This document shows positions 7,801-14,677 of a stretch of DNA of 19,702 nt, in pieces (position 1 is the stretch's first letter; the number at the start of each line of letters is the position of its first letter). Below the pieces are notes generated by a model that was given only the letters and a program-made list of their open reading frames with translations, was not told the origin of the DNA and made no database searches. The DNA lies in the NCBI GenBank assembly GCA_032111745.1, contig JAULUH010000427.1:1-19702 (forward strand). Direction: 5' to 3'. Source of the DNA: JAULUH01 sp032111745. GTDB taxonomy: Bacteria; Chloroflexota; Anaerolineae; JAAEKA01. The translations under genes and the position numbers were made by a program.

Positions 7801-7916
7801 TCCTCGCCAGCCTGGCTGCACAGCTCGATGCGCCCGCATTTGCCCTGGCCTGGGCCGAGGGGCAGCAGATGACGCTGGAGCAAGCCGTCGCCGGCGCACT
7901 CGACCGGGGATTCTAG
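4830..7916 (+). CDS. AfsR/SARP-like transcriptional regulator (BTAD, NB-ARC, TPR)
   Basis: A 1028-residue STAND-type regulator. The start is at ATG 4830 with GGGAGG about 10 nt upstream; the open frame extends further left but without homology. Residues 1-95 form an OmpR-like winged helix typical of SARPs (LSISLLGPVQVLVDG, KARALLAYLA, LVGLLWPD). Residues about 100-250 are the bacterial transcriptional activation domain with helical repeats. An NTPase domain follows with Walker A GPGGIGKT (310-317), Walker B LLVLDSFEHL (D385) and GLPLA (480-484). From about residue 640 to 1000 there are TPR-like repeats (for example GLALFRLGLVRTTAGEQ, TLANLGLIAWARGDIQAA), probably a sensor for protein or ligand. 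There is no C-terminal LuxR helix-turn-helix. By family knowledge it binds phased direct repeats near promoters and activates in an NTP-dependent way. The next gene converges on it. Confidence 0.92.
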   Translation: MAGLSISLLGPVQVLVDGTRSAAFSYNKARALLAYLAIESGHTHQRDTLVGLLWPDLPNDAARANLRQALADLRQAIGDAAATPPFLHITRETVQFNANSVYALDVAAFRELLAACEAHSHRHIDRCRLCAARLEQAAALYRGDFLAELSLTHSAPFEAWVVMQRERLHQSALDALGHLATFYERSGALEQARRTVARQLELDPWCEEAHRTLMRLHTLSGRRSAALHQYEICRRILAHEFDAQPDATTIALYRLIHSGGMPSAAGTGPLASQLASLPLPPTPLVGREEELAQLGEMLANRAYRLITIHGPGGIGKTQLALAAALHHAEAFEHGMAFVPLEAVPSAEFLAPAILAALDIPVKGQRPSPEQLVAFLHDRELLLVLDSFEHLAMGAGLLAELLQRVPRLTLLVTSQVRLALQAEWLFDLHGLSYPPAGAVVDLAKFGAPRLLLQCIQQVQPVSTLSPEDARAAATICRLVAGLPLAIELAAAATHGRSLQEVATALEDNPQILETQWQDAPRRHTSIQAVLDHAWHLLSPAESRVFRCLAVFRGGFPASAAFEVAGATIPVLRALIDKSLLQRDTTGRYSMHELVRPYAVEKLCAAGEAEETARRHLEYCVALAETAEPCLRSVAQDIWLDKLELEHGNIRAALNWALAQGDLLAAARMSSALRRFWHRRGHGVEGRAWLSAALDQREVLPVRMQAKVLYSLGVLVWHQDLFAAAQAYLVESVALWRAANDTSGLAYALSMLGVVVDQQAGYAEAVPLLEESLALFHHTGDRWGLGLALFRLGLVRTTAGEQDAQAQLAESLGFFQATGDRWGTGLALFGLGFWAYTQEEFALARDRLEQALAEQRATGDQWLTALTLNCLGDVSLCRKAYEEAERAYQESLELFRLLDSPGRVVKTLANLGLIAWARGDIQAAQALIRQGLDLSCEVGHPGGMPQCLQGLAGVLGAQGQLVPAVRLLAAATTLHSAANAISAPTDRLAHEAILASLAAQLDAPAFALAWAEGQQMTLEQAVAGALDRGF

Positions 7917-8045
7917 GCGCCTACTGGGTGTCACTACCAAGGTCTGCTGGCTTCGGCCTTCGATCTGCCTGGTTGTGATGCACGGCTCGACGAGGGCTAC
8001 GGCCAGTCCTCATCGCCTGGATCCACATCCTCCTGCCGGTCCCAC

Positions 8046-9335
8046 TCACGCCTGAACCAGCCACTCGGCCAGCGAACGAACCTCGATCGTCATGCCATTG
8101 ACCTCAATCGGTTCTGCGTTGGCATCCGTCAGGATCAGTCCGCGCGAGAGGCCCAGGCCGTGCATTGCGCCGGTCAACGCCCGCACCTCCCGCGCGCGGG
8201 TTGCAGGATGTTCCAGGTTCTGTGTCACCTGGAACAACTCTCGGGTCTGTGGCAAATAGAAATCCACCTCAAAGCCGGCCGGCGACGCATAGTAGTAAAC
8301 CTCCTGCGTCCGCCGGCGGAGAGCCAGAAAGACCAGGTTCTCCAGCAGCCGGCCCGTGTTGGCTGAGAAGAAAAAGCCCACCGCATTGGCCAGACCGGTA
8401 TCGATGGTGTAGACCTTCTTCGGGGCCACCTGCTGGCGCTTCACCGAGAAATCGTACACGTTGGCGGTGAAGAGCAGCCAGCTGTTCTCCAGATACTCGA
8501 CGTAGTTCTTGACTGTGTTGACGCTGCCCAGCCCCAGCTGGTCCTTGAGCTTGTTGAACGAGACCAGGCTCGCCGGGTTGCTCATCAGGTAGAAGGCCAG
8601 TTCCTTGAGCGTGCGCAGCTCCGCGATCCGGTAGCGCGCGGCAATATCCCGATAGAGCACGTCGTCGTAGAGCGTGCGCGCCAGCGGCAGATCAGGATAC
8701 TTGAGGGGCTCAGGAATCCCTCCCAGGCGCAGGTACTCGCTGAGGTAGCCCTGCAACCGGGCAGCATCCACGGTCGTCAACCGCTCCAGGTCAGGCATGG
8801 CATAGCCGCGGAAGCGCAGGAACTCCACGAACGAGAAGGGGAACAGCTCGATTGGCACGTAGCGTCCGGTCAACCGGCTGCCCAGCTCGCGGCTGAGTAG
8901 CGAGGCGTTGGAACCGGTGATGTAGAATTTCAGCCCCATCTCCATGAAGCGGCGCACGAAGTGCTCCCATCCAGGGACACTCTGGATCTCGTCCACCACG
9001 AAGATGCTGCGCTCGCCGAACAGCTCGACCAGCAGTCCGAACAAGGCGTTGGCATCCGCAGCCTCAAATCCCAGGAAGCGCTCGTCCTCGAAGTTCACGT
9101 AGTAGAACCTGTCCTCACCCAGGCGGTGTGCCAGCTGTGCCAGCAGGGTGGACTTGCCGGCTCGTCGTAGCCCCGAAATGATGACGGCATGAGGTAGCGC
9201 TGTCGCCCGTGCCAGCTCGGCCAACTGAACGCGCTCAATTCCCGTATCGAGCCGCCAGAAGGTGTTGAACTGCTCCAGTAGCATAGCCCTGATCTGGTCT
9301 CTGGGCCATCTGGTTCGCCAAGGGTTTTCACTCAT
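8046..9335 (-). CDS. AAA-family ATPase with DUF4143 domain
   Basis: A 429-residue protein. The start MSENPWRTRW at 9335 is chosen because the frame upstream lacks homology and the promoter points exactly here. The N-terminal ATPase core has Walker A GLRRAGKS (55-62), Walker B IFVVDEIQ (111-118) and a sensor-like ITGSNASLL (139-147). A short helical middle with YLRLGGIPE and DVLYRDI leads to the DUF4143 C-terminal domain. Its distal part (EVDFYL ... LFQVTQ) resembles the core of a PD-(D/E)XK nuclease fold but lacks the E-x-K lysine, which is common in this family. Such ATPases are widespread, often in many copies per genome, and of uncertain role. It stands alone, converging on the regulator gene, and no ribosome site is visible, in keeping with a leaderless message. 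Confidence 0.88.
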   Translation of the reverse strand: MSENPWRTRWPRDQIRAMLLEQFNTFWRLDTGIERVQLAELARATALPHAVIISGLRRAGKSTLLAQLAHRLGEDRFYYVNFEDERFLGFEAADANALFGLLVELFGERSIFVVDEIQSVPGWEHFVRRFMEMGLKFYITGSNASLLSRELGSRLTGRYVPIELFPFSFVEFLRFRGYAMPDLERLTTVDAARLQGYLSEYLRLGGIPEPLKYPDLPLARTLYDDVLYRDIAARYRIAELRTLKELAFYLMSNPASLVSFNKLKDQLGLGSVNTVKNYVEYLENSWLLFTANVYDFSVKRQQVAPKKVYTIDTGLANAVGFFFSANTGRLLENLVFLALRRRTQEVYYYASPAGFEVDFYLPQTRELFQVTQNLEHPATRAREVRALTGAMHGLGLSRGLILTDANAEPIEVNGMTIEVRSLAEWLVQA

Positions 9336-9341
9336 AATGCA

Positions 9342-9380
9342 ATTATACAGCAAATTGTTTTCATTGACAATGAAAACAAT
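9342..9380 (-). promoter_or_regulatory. leaderless promoter with 27-bp palindromic operator
   Basis: On the minus strand TTGTCA (9365-9370), a 17-nt spacer and a perfect TATAAT (9342-9347). Seven nt further lies position 9335, the A of the ATPase start codon. A perfect palindrome with 13-bp arms (9354-9366 and 9368-9380; ATTGTTTTCATTG and complement) around the single base 9367 is centred within the -35 box. This is a near-textbook arrangement for a dimeric repressor or a palindrome-binding activator. Confidence 0.8.
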
Positions 9381-9416
9381 CGTCCTGTGCTGAGTTGCCT
9401 CGGTATTCTCTGGGGA

Positions 9417-9441
9417 AGAGCGGCCTAGAGGCTCCGGCTCT
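9417..9441 (-). terminator. possible hairpin terminator after the lipoprotein hydrolase gene
   Basis: Arms AGAGC (9417-9421) and GCTCT (9437-9441) with an inner GCC/GGC pairing (9423-9425, 9430-9432) lie about 30-50 nt beyond the hydrolase stop at 9470. There is no T-run. The structure is modest. Confidence 0.3.
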
Positions 9442-9469
9442 CGCCGTTCCCTATGGTTCCAGGCATGCC

Positions 9470-12277
9470 CTACTCCGCCACCACCTCCACATCCGACACC
9501 AAGATCGACCCCCGCGGCGCCTGGTCGAACACCAGCTCCACCGCCGCCACCTGGCCCAGGTCCACCCCGCCGAAATCCGCCAGCGGGATGCGCACCGAGC
9601 GCGCCCGCAGCGGATAGTAGCTCCAATAATAGGGGTCGATGCGCTCGCCCCGGTCCTTGATCAGCGCCGGCTCCTCTGGCGACAGCACCACCGCCGCCCG
9701 GTTGCCCGCCCGGTCCACCAGCGCCACGCTCAAAGACTGGGCATCGACGCCGTCGTTGCGCTGGTCGAACATGTCCACCAGCGTGCGGAAGTGCAACATG
9801 GCATAGCCACTGAGATCACCCGCCGCCCCCGGGATGGTCAGACGCAGCCGCGCCCCCGGCTCATCCCACTGCACCCGCAGCTGCGGCGGATAGCCGGCAA
9901 ACTTCGGCTGTGCGTAAACCCAGTCCTCAACCGTGGCCTCGGGCCGCAGGGTGATGGACGTGTCCACCACGCACATACGCTCGCCCGTGCCCTCACAGAG
10001 CGAGACCTGCGCCTCCCCCTCCGCCTCCACTGCCCCGCCCACCAGGTTCGTCGCCAGCTCCGCGTCGCCCATTGGAATCAGCAACGGCAGGCGCTGCTCC
10101 GGCCCCGGCAGCGCCGTGATCTCCACGGCCGCGCCGTACAAAGTGGTCGTCAGGGGCTGGCTGGGCTCGAGGCCCGGGATAGCCGCGACCGGCAGCCGGC
10201 CAAAAGCCACGTCCAGGAAGTTCGGCGCCAGCTCGGCCACAAACGCCTGCGCAGCCTCCGACGCCAGCAGTTGTTCGCGGTCCTTACAGAATATCGAGTT
10301 GGGGTTGTAGCTCGGGAAGGGAACCACCGGGTTGAAGCCGTAATGCTCGCCCGTCTGCAGGGCCACGACCCACGCCGGGCTGCTGCGCCCGCTGTCCAGC
10401 AGCGCGCCCTCCAGGTAGGCCTGGCCGCTCAGCGGGTTCTCCCGCAGGTCGTCGTCGCAGTAGGCCGGCACCGCCACAAAGGGCACGTCCGCCGCCGCCA
10501 GCGACGCCGGCTCCTGCTCCGCGAAATCGCCGTGGGACGGCGTGAGCAGGAACACGGCCCCCGCCGGCCCGCGACCCGCGGCGATGTCCTCCACACCGGT
10601 GTTCCCTCTGCGGCGCTCCGCCAACATGTTGGCCCACTCGCCACCCCGGGAGTGCCCCATGAAGGCCAGCCGGCCTAGATCGAGCCGCCCGCTGACGTCC
10701 AGGCCAAAGGCCATGGACTCCCCGCGGTTGGCCGCTGCCAGCTCGGCCATCAGCCGGTCCACCAGCGGCTCCACCCGGTAGTAGTCCAGCGAGCGCGCTC
10801 CCAGGGGATCCGCCGGGTCAGCCCACCCTGGCGCCTCGGAGAGCGCCCCGATCAGGTTAGGGGCCGCTACGGCGTAGCCGCGCCCTGCCAGGGCCTCCAG
10901 CAGGTAGTCGTAGCCCCATTCGTAGTGGGGAATGGCCGCCGGCTGGCACGGCCACACGGCCACAGAGGTTTCGTTGTCGAAGCAGCTCCTGCCGCGCAGG
11001 TGCAAGAGCATTACCACGGGATGCGGCCCCGGTCCTTCCGGCACGACGAACGTCCCCTCCACCCGCAGGGGCACGCGATCGGCCGGATCAGGTATCCCGG
11101 GCTGCTCCACCACGATGTCTCCCAGGTTGAAGATCTGGATCTCCCCAGGCCGGCCCAGGCGCGAGGGGTCGGTCACGACCACCTCCACCGGCAGGCCATA
11201 GAGGGAGGAGGGAGGGGCCACCAGGGCATCCAGTCCTGCGGCCGCGCTGGCCGGCGCGTAGCCCGTGGCTACGTCTGTAAACGCTGGCGCATACGCTCCC
11301 AGCCAGGCCTGTTGCTCTGCCGGCGCCAGCGCCGTGCCGCCGTCGCAACCACCCTCCCCGGCCGCCGCCAGGGGGTTGAAGCCATCGCGCGTGGCCCCAG
11401 GCAGGAGGACCCTCGCCAGCAGGCTCTGGCGCTCCGGGCTGGCCTGCGCAGCCTCCACCAGGGCCTCCTCGGGCTCGGGGCTGCAGCCGGGCAATACCAC
11501 GGCCGTGGGCACGTCCACCAGCGCGGCGCCCGCGGGCAGGTCCGGAGCCACCAACAATAGCCCGGCCACCGGGCCTAACCCGGCCGCGATCTCCTCGTCA
11601 CTGGTCCGGTCCACCCGCGCCTCCGCCACGGCCAGGGCCATCGCCGCGCCCTGGCCGTGGCCCACGACCAGAATCCGCGCGTAGTCGGTGGTCTGGCTCA
11701 TCTCTCCGCCGTAGCTTTCCACCCGTGGCTCTCGCATGTCGTCGGCCATCCAGGCCAGCAGGTGGTCCACCATTTGAACTGCGCGGTCCGCCGGTTCCAC
11801 CGGGCCGGCCGCCGCTGAGTAGGCGCCGTTGAGGTCCACGATCACCGGGAAGTAGCCGCTCAGGGCCAGGGACTGCGCCAGGCCGCGCAGGCCCAAATAA
11901 TCATTGCGCTGCAGGCCGGGCGGGCAGGGCCACTCCTCGGCGACGTTGGCCTCGCATACCCGGTACGCATCCGGCAGGATCACCGCCAGGGGATGCCGGT
12001 GATGCCCGTTGGCTCGCCATACCGGGATGGTGAAGGCCCCCTGCACCGGGATCACCACCGCCGGAGGCTCGGCCTCGCCGGTGATGGCCTCGGTCACGGT
12101 GATAGCCTCCGTCACGGTGATGGCCCCGGCGTTGAGCATCACCAGGGAGGGCAGCGGCTGCGTCACGGGTAGGGTGACCGCCACCGGCTCTCCGCCCGGC
12201 GCTACATCCGGTGCCACGGGCTCAGGCACCGGATGTAGCGCCGGGCGCGGCCATAGGCATGGCGACCGGTGCCACAC
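9470..12277 (-). CDS. secreted lipoprotein with two tandem alpha/beta-hydrolase domains (frameshifted at 5' end)
   Basis: An open frame of 935 residues from a GTG at 12277. Its first 30 residues have no signal, while a lipoprotein signal lies in the other frame at 12222-12371, so the true protein probably begins at 12371 and a frame break occurs near 12222. After a Thr/Val-rich linker with an ITVTEA repeat come two homologous hydrolase halves. Half 1 (about 75-385) has the elbow GHGQG (206-210). Half 2 (about 395-720) has GHSRGG with Ser543, an acidic YCDDD stretch and GEHYGFNP with a candidate catalytic His. Both halves share GFNP and a later 'LYG..VEV/I' segment. The last 150 or so residues look like a beta-sandwich. 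Substrates cannot be named; an esterase, lipase or dienelactone-hydrolase-like role on the cell surface is plausible. It is last in the five-gene minus-strand cluster. Confidence 0.8.
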   Translation of the reverse strand: MWHRSPCLWPRPALHPVPEPVAPDVAPGGEPVAVTLPVTQPLPSLVMLNAGAITVTEAITVTEAITGEAEPPAVVIPVQGAFTIPVWRANGHHRHPLAVILPDAYRVCEANVAEEWPCPPGLQRNDYLGLRGLAQSLALSGYFPVIVDLNGAYSAAAGPVEPADRAVQMVDHLLAWMADDMREPRVESYGGEMSQTTDYARILVVGHGQGAAMALAVAEARVDRTSDEEIAAGLGPVAGLLLVAPDLPAGAALVDVPTAVVLPGCSPEPEEALVEAAQASPERQSLLARVLLPGATRDGFNPLAAAGEGGCDGGTALAPAEQQAWLGAYAPAFTDVATGYAPASAAAGLDALVAPPSSLYGLPVEVVVTDPSRLGRPGEIQIFNLGDIVVEQPGIPDPADRVPLRVEGTFVVPEGPGPHPVVMLLHLRGRSCFDNETSVAVWPCQPAAIPHYEWGYDYLLEALAGRGYAVAAPNLIGALSEAPGWADPADPLGARSLDYYRVEPLVDRLMAELAAANRGESMAFGLDVSGRLDLGRLAFMGHSRGGEWANMLAERRRGNTGVEDIAAGRGPAGAVFLLTPSHGDFAEQEPASLAAADVPFVAVPAYCDDDLRENPLSGQAYLEGALLDSGRSSPAWVVALQTGEHYGFNPVVPFPSYNPNSIFCKDREQLLASEAAQAFVAELAPNFLDVAFGRLPVAAIPGLEPSQPLTTTLYGAAVEITALPGPEQRLPLLIPMGDAELATNLVGGAVEAEGEAQVSLCEGTGERMCVVDTSITLRPEATVEDWVYAQPKFAGYPPQLRVQWDEPGARLRLTIPGAAGDLSGYAMLHFRTLVDMFDQRNDGVDAQSLSVALVDRAGNRAAVVLSPEEPALIKDRGERIDPYYWSYYPLRARSVRIPLADFGGVDLGQVAAVELVFDQAPRGSILVSDVEVVAE
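12081..12125 (-). repeat. 18-bp tandem repeat coding for ITVTEA
   Basis: Two 18-bp units (12081-12098, 12099-12116; two mismatches) plus a half unit (12117-12125) encode the linker repeat ITVTEAITVTEAIT of the hydrolase lipoprotein. Length variation here would stay in frame and only alter the linker. Confidence 0.7.
12193..12247. repeat. perfect 23-bp inverted repeat at the frame break of the lipoprotein gene
   Basis: Positions 12193-12215 and 12225-12247 are exact reverse complements separated by 9 nt (ACGGGCTCA on the plus strand). The repeat lies inside the 5' coding part of the hydrolase lipoprotein. The stop of the signal-peptide frame (12222-12224) is within the 9-nt spacer. Confidence 0.85.
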
Positions 12278-12371
12278 ACGCCGCCAGCAGCAGCGTCGCC
12301 AGCAGGGCAGCCAGGAGGAAGGCCAGCATGGCCAGGTGCTTGGGTGTGATGGTTTGGGTGTTAGTCTTCAT
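12222..12371 (-). CDS. lipoprotein signal peptide segment of the hydrolase, in a shifted frame
   Basis: A 49-codon frame beginning MKTNTQTITPKHLAMLAFLL, followed by a hydrophobic Leu/Ala stretch and the lipobox LLAAC (Cys32), then VAPVAMPMAAPG and a TGA stop. It is a textbook type II signal sequence but codes for no mature domain. A single-base shift near the stop would join it directly to the 935-residue hydrolase frame (reading SGAEPVAPDVAPGG or similar). The ATG lies 11 nt after the methyltransferase stop at 12383; no strong ribosome site is seen, so translational coupling is likely. I interpret it as the 5' part of the hydrolase gene. A natural frameshift, programmed shift or assembly error are all possible. 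Confidence 0.7.
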   Translation of the reverse strand: MKTNTQTITPKHLAMLAFLLAALLATLLLAACVAPVAMPMAAPGATSGA

Positions 12372-12382
12372 AGTTATGGAGG

Positions 12383-13138
12383 TTAGCGGCGCAGACGGGC
12401 CGCAAAGCGCAGGCGTACGTAGTCCGCCGTCCAGGTCCCGCCGGCATCCCGCAGCCTGGGCGCCAGGGCCTCACGCAATTCGTCTATTACGGCCCGGCGC
12501 TCATCGCCGGCGAACGGCTCCAGGAAGCTGCCGGCAAAGGTCTCCAGCCAGCCCGCGATGTCGCCGGGCAGGGGCGTGGGGCGGGGAAATAGGGCGATAC
12601 TGTCTACGGCAAAGCCGTGTCGCTCCAGCTGGGCCCGGTAGTCCTCCACGCCCGGGAAGGTCCAGGGGTTCAGGGCTGCAGCCTCTAGCCCCCGGCGTAC
12701 CAGCACCTCGTCCAGCGCATCCAGTATGCTGGCGATATTCCCCCGGCCGCCCATCTCCCCCACGAACCGTCCCGCCCGGTGCAGCGCCCGGGCCACTCCC
12801 GCGATCACCGCCTCGGGCTCGCCCATCCAGTGCAGCGCCGCGTTGCTGAACACGGCGTCGAATTCCGCCATGAAAGGCAGGTCGCGGGCGTCGACCACGT
12901 AGGCCTCCAGCCCCCGCGCGCGGGCCGCTTCCACCTGGGCCGGGCTGCTGTCGACGCCGACCACCTCACAGCCCAGCGCCGCCAGCTTCTCCGTCAGCGC
13001 GCCATCGCCGCAGCCCAGGTCCAGGATGCGCTCGCCCGGCTGCGGCCCCAGCAGGTCGACCACCGGCAGGCCCAGCTCCGCCACGAAGCGAGCGTGGCGG
13101 GCATAGCCCTCAGGATCCCAGGTCTGCCCTAAGCCCAT
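12383..13138 (-). CDS. class I SAM-dependent methyltransferase (trans-aconitate methyltransferase-like)
   Basis: A 251-residue cytosolic enzyme. Motif I is ILDLGCGDG (38-46), followed by VVGVDSSPAQVEAAR (motif with the acidic ribose-binding Asp), VVDARDLPF and VFSNAALHWM, the last typical of the trans-aconitate 2-methyltransferase/Methyltransf_11-like group. The substrate is unknown; close relatives methylate small acids or are uncharacterised. GAGGG lies 8 nt before the ATG at 13138. It begins 12 nt after the stop of the upstream methyltransferase and ends 11 nt before the lipoprotein ATG, so it belongs to one polycistronic message. Confidence 0.88.
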   Translation of the reverse strand: MGLGQTWDPEGYARHARFVAELGLPVVDLLGPQPGERILDLGCGDGALTEKLAALGCEVVGVDSSPAQVEAARARGLEAYVVDARDLPFMAEFDAVFSNAALHWMGEPEAVIAGVARALHRAGRFVGEMGGRGNIASILDALDEVLVRRGLEAAALNPWTFPGVEDYRAQLERHGFAVDSIALFPRPTPLPGDIAGWLETFAGSFLEPFAGDERRAVIDELREALAPRLRDAGGTWTADYVRLRFAARLRR

Positions 13139-13150
13139 CAGCTTCGCCCT

Positions 13151-13897
13151 CTACTTGGTGACATAATACACTCGGCTGCTGATCGCGGGGTTGGCGGGCC
13201 GGTCGAGCTGTACCTCCAACACCCGTGCTCCCTGGCCCTCGAGAAACGCCAGCACCGTTTCTTCAGGGATGCAGCGCATGCGGATGGGCGACAGGCCCAG
13301 CCGCTCGTAGAGCACGCTAGCCGGCACGCCGGCTGCGCGCAATCCCTCGTACAGCCGCCGCCGCAGCTGCACACGGTGGCGGGGCGGGATCGCGCTCAGT
13401 AGCTGGAACACCAGCAGCCCGTCGGGGCGCAGGGTGCGCAGGAACTCCGCGAGTATCACCTCGATGGCGTTGCGGTCGGGCAGGTGCTGCAGCACGCGGA
13501 AGGTGCAGATCAGGTCGAAGCGGGCCGCCGGGAAGAGGCGCAGGTCGGGATCGGGATTGGCCCGGAAGTCGAGGTTCGGGTAATCCTGGTTCAGGGCCCG
13601 GGCCCGCTCGATCATCGCCGGCGCAATGTCGACGCCGGTGCACTGGCGGAAATGCGCAGTCAGGGCCCGGGTCAGCCGGCCGACGCCGCAGCCGAAGTCC
13701 AGGGCGTGCTCGCGGGCCGCAGGATAGCCCAGCCGGTCCGCCGCGGCCATGACCCCCTCCACCACCACCTGGCCGGTGCGAAAAAACTCAGCCTCGTCCC
13801 ATCCGCCATGCTTGCCCTCAGGGGCAGACAGCACGGCCCACAGGGCATCCAGCGCGCCCATGTCATCCCAGTCGCGCTGCTGCCGGGCCTGGGCCAT
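13151..13897 (-). CDS. class I SAM-dependent methyltransferase
   Basis: A 248-residue protein. Motif I reads ALDFGCGVGRLT (65-76), then CTGVDIAPAMIERAR with the acidic motif II residue, and FDLICTFRVLQHLP, typical of Methyltransf_11/25-type enzymes. A C-terminal region of about 80 residues (after LLVFQLL) is not recognisable. The ATG directly abuts the stop codon of the upstream DUF1801-like gene (TAG at 13898-13900), and no strong ribosome site is visible, indicating coupled translation. Its substrate is unknown. Having two unrelated methyltransferases side by side suggests sequential modification of a shared product, but this is inference. It shares little sequence with its neighbour beyond the SAM motifs. 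Confidence 0.87.
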   Translation of the reverse strand: MAQARQQRDWDDMGALDALWAVLSAPEGKHGGWDEAEFFRTGQVVVEGVMAAADRLGYPAAREHALDFGCGVGRLTRALTAHFRQCTGVDIAPAMIERARALNQDYPNLDFRANPDPDLRLFPAARFDLICTFRVLQHLPDRNAIEVILAEFLRTLRPDGLLVFQLLSAIPPRHRVQLRRRLYEGLRAAGVPASVLYERLGLSPIRMRCIPEETVLAFLEGQGARVLEVQLDRPANPAISSRVYYVTK

Positions 13898-14266
13898 CTA
13901 GACCAGTCCATCCTTCTGGAATGCTGCGAAACCCTTGGCCGTCAGCTCACGCAGCTCGGCCAGGGCCTCCTCGTCCACGGCCTTGAAGTTGAAGCAGGAC
14001 TTGCCCTGCATGCGCTTGCGCAGCTGGTCCGAGACCCCCTCCAGCAGCTCCGGGTGCACATACACCGGCATCAAGTAATAGCTCACGTAGTTCTTCTTGA
14101 TCGCCGCTGACCCAAAGTACATCGGCTTCTTGTTGGGGCCGGGCTTGCGGGTGTCCAGGGAGTAGCCCTCCGCCGTACTGGCTGTAACGTCCATATGGGG
14201 CTCGTACTGCTGTAGAATCTCCCTGAGCCGGTGAAAAACGGCCAGAGATTCGTCCTGCTTAGGCAT
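13898..14266 (-). CDS. DUF1801/YdhG-like small protein
   Basis: A 122-residue protein starting MPKQDESLAVFHRLREIL, with GAGGAG 6 nt upstream of the ATG at 14266; the open frame further left is not homologous. The conserved features are YSLDTRKPGPNKKPMYFG, AAIKKNYVSYYLMPVYV and MQGKSCFNFKAVDE, a pattern I associate with the DUF1801 (YdhG-like) fold, related to frataxin-like domains in shape. No enzymatic function is established. It is the first gene of the minus-strand cluster that continues with two methyltransferases and the lipoprotein, and its stop touches the start of the next gene. A long 5' leader of about 107 nt is predicted. Confidence 0.75.
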   Translation of the reverse strand: MPKQDESLAVFHRLREILQQYEPHMDVTASTAEGYSLDTRKPGPNKKPMYFGSAAIKKNYVSYYLMPVYVHPELLEGVSDQLRKRMQGKSCFNFKAVDEEALAELRELTAKGFAAFQKDGLV

Positions 14267-14377
14267 GGCATGCTCCTCTTCTGCAATGGCCGCCGGGAGG
14301 TTCAGATCCCGGTGGCCTGACTGTGAAACATCCTTCGTCCGCTGAAGCTGACGGCTTCCTGCACCTACAGCGCCGGT

Positions 14378-14407
14378 ATGGTATACCATGCTGGCATTGC
14401 CTGTCAA
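14378..14407 (-). promoter_or_regulatory. promoter of the DUF1801-methyltransferase-lipoprotein cluster with palindrome over the -10
   Basis: On the minus strand TTGACA (14402-14407), a 16-nt spacer and TATACC (14380-14385). The perfect 12-bp palindrome ATGGTATACCAT (14378-14389) overlaps the -10 box and may be an operator. The predicted start is near 14373. Confidence 0.55.
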
Positions 14408-14677
14408 TCTGGCACATGGCAGGCCAACTGTGTCTACAGGCGTCAATCTCTGAGCTCCAAAATGGGTAAGGCCCGAGCGCATCAGGTAAGCACTTCTCTG
14501 GAGTATAGCGCGATTCTTCTACGATTTGTCGTTCAACATCGTAAGGTGTAACCACGCCCGGGCAGTCAGGTTCCCTACAACAAGCCCACGGTCGGCCAGA
14601 ACTCCGTGGCCTGTGAGTGCCTTGTGGATCCACTCGAGGCGAGAATCGACCACCGATGACTCGGAGAGGGTGACAGG

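Noticed and set aside
7955..7970. Small GGC-TTCG-GCC hairpin between the convergent regulator and ATPase genes
   Set aside because: A three-base stem without a T-run is too weak to call a terminator.
9395..10678. Long plus-strand open frame of 427 codons opposite the hydrolase gene
   Set aside because: It is antisense to a well-supported hydrolase, rich in His/Arg/Gln from reversed GC-rich codons, and has no ribosome site or domain.
10925..11560. 211-codon plus-strand frame
   Set aside because: Antisense to the first hydrolase half and without a plausible start or domain.
14520..14543. Inverted repeat TACGAT/ATCGTA with 12-nt spacer upstream of 14678
   Set aside because: Six-base arms at this spacing are expected by chance, and no promoter elements align with it.
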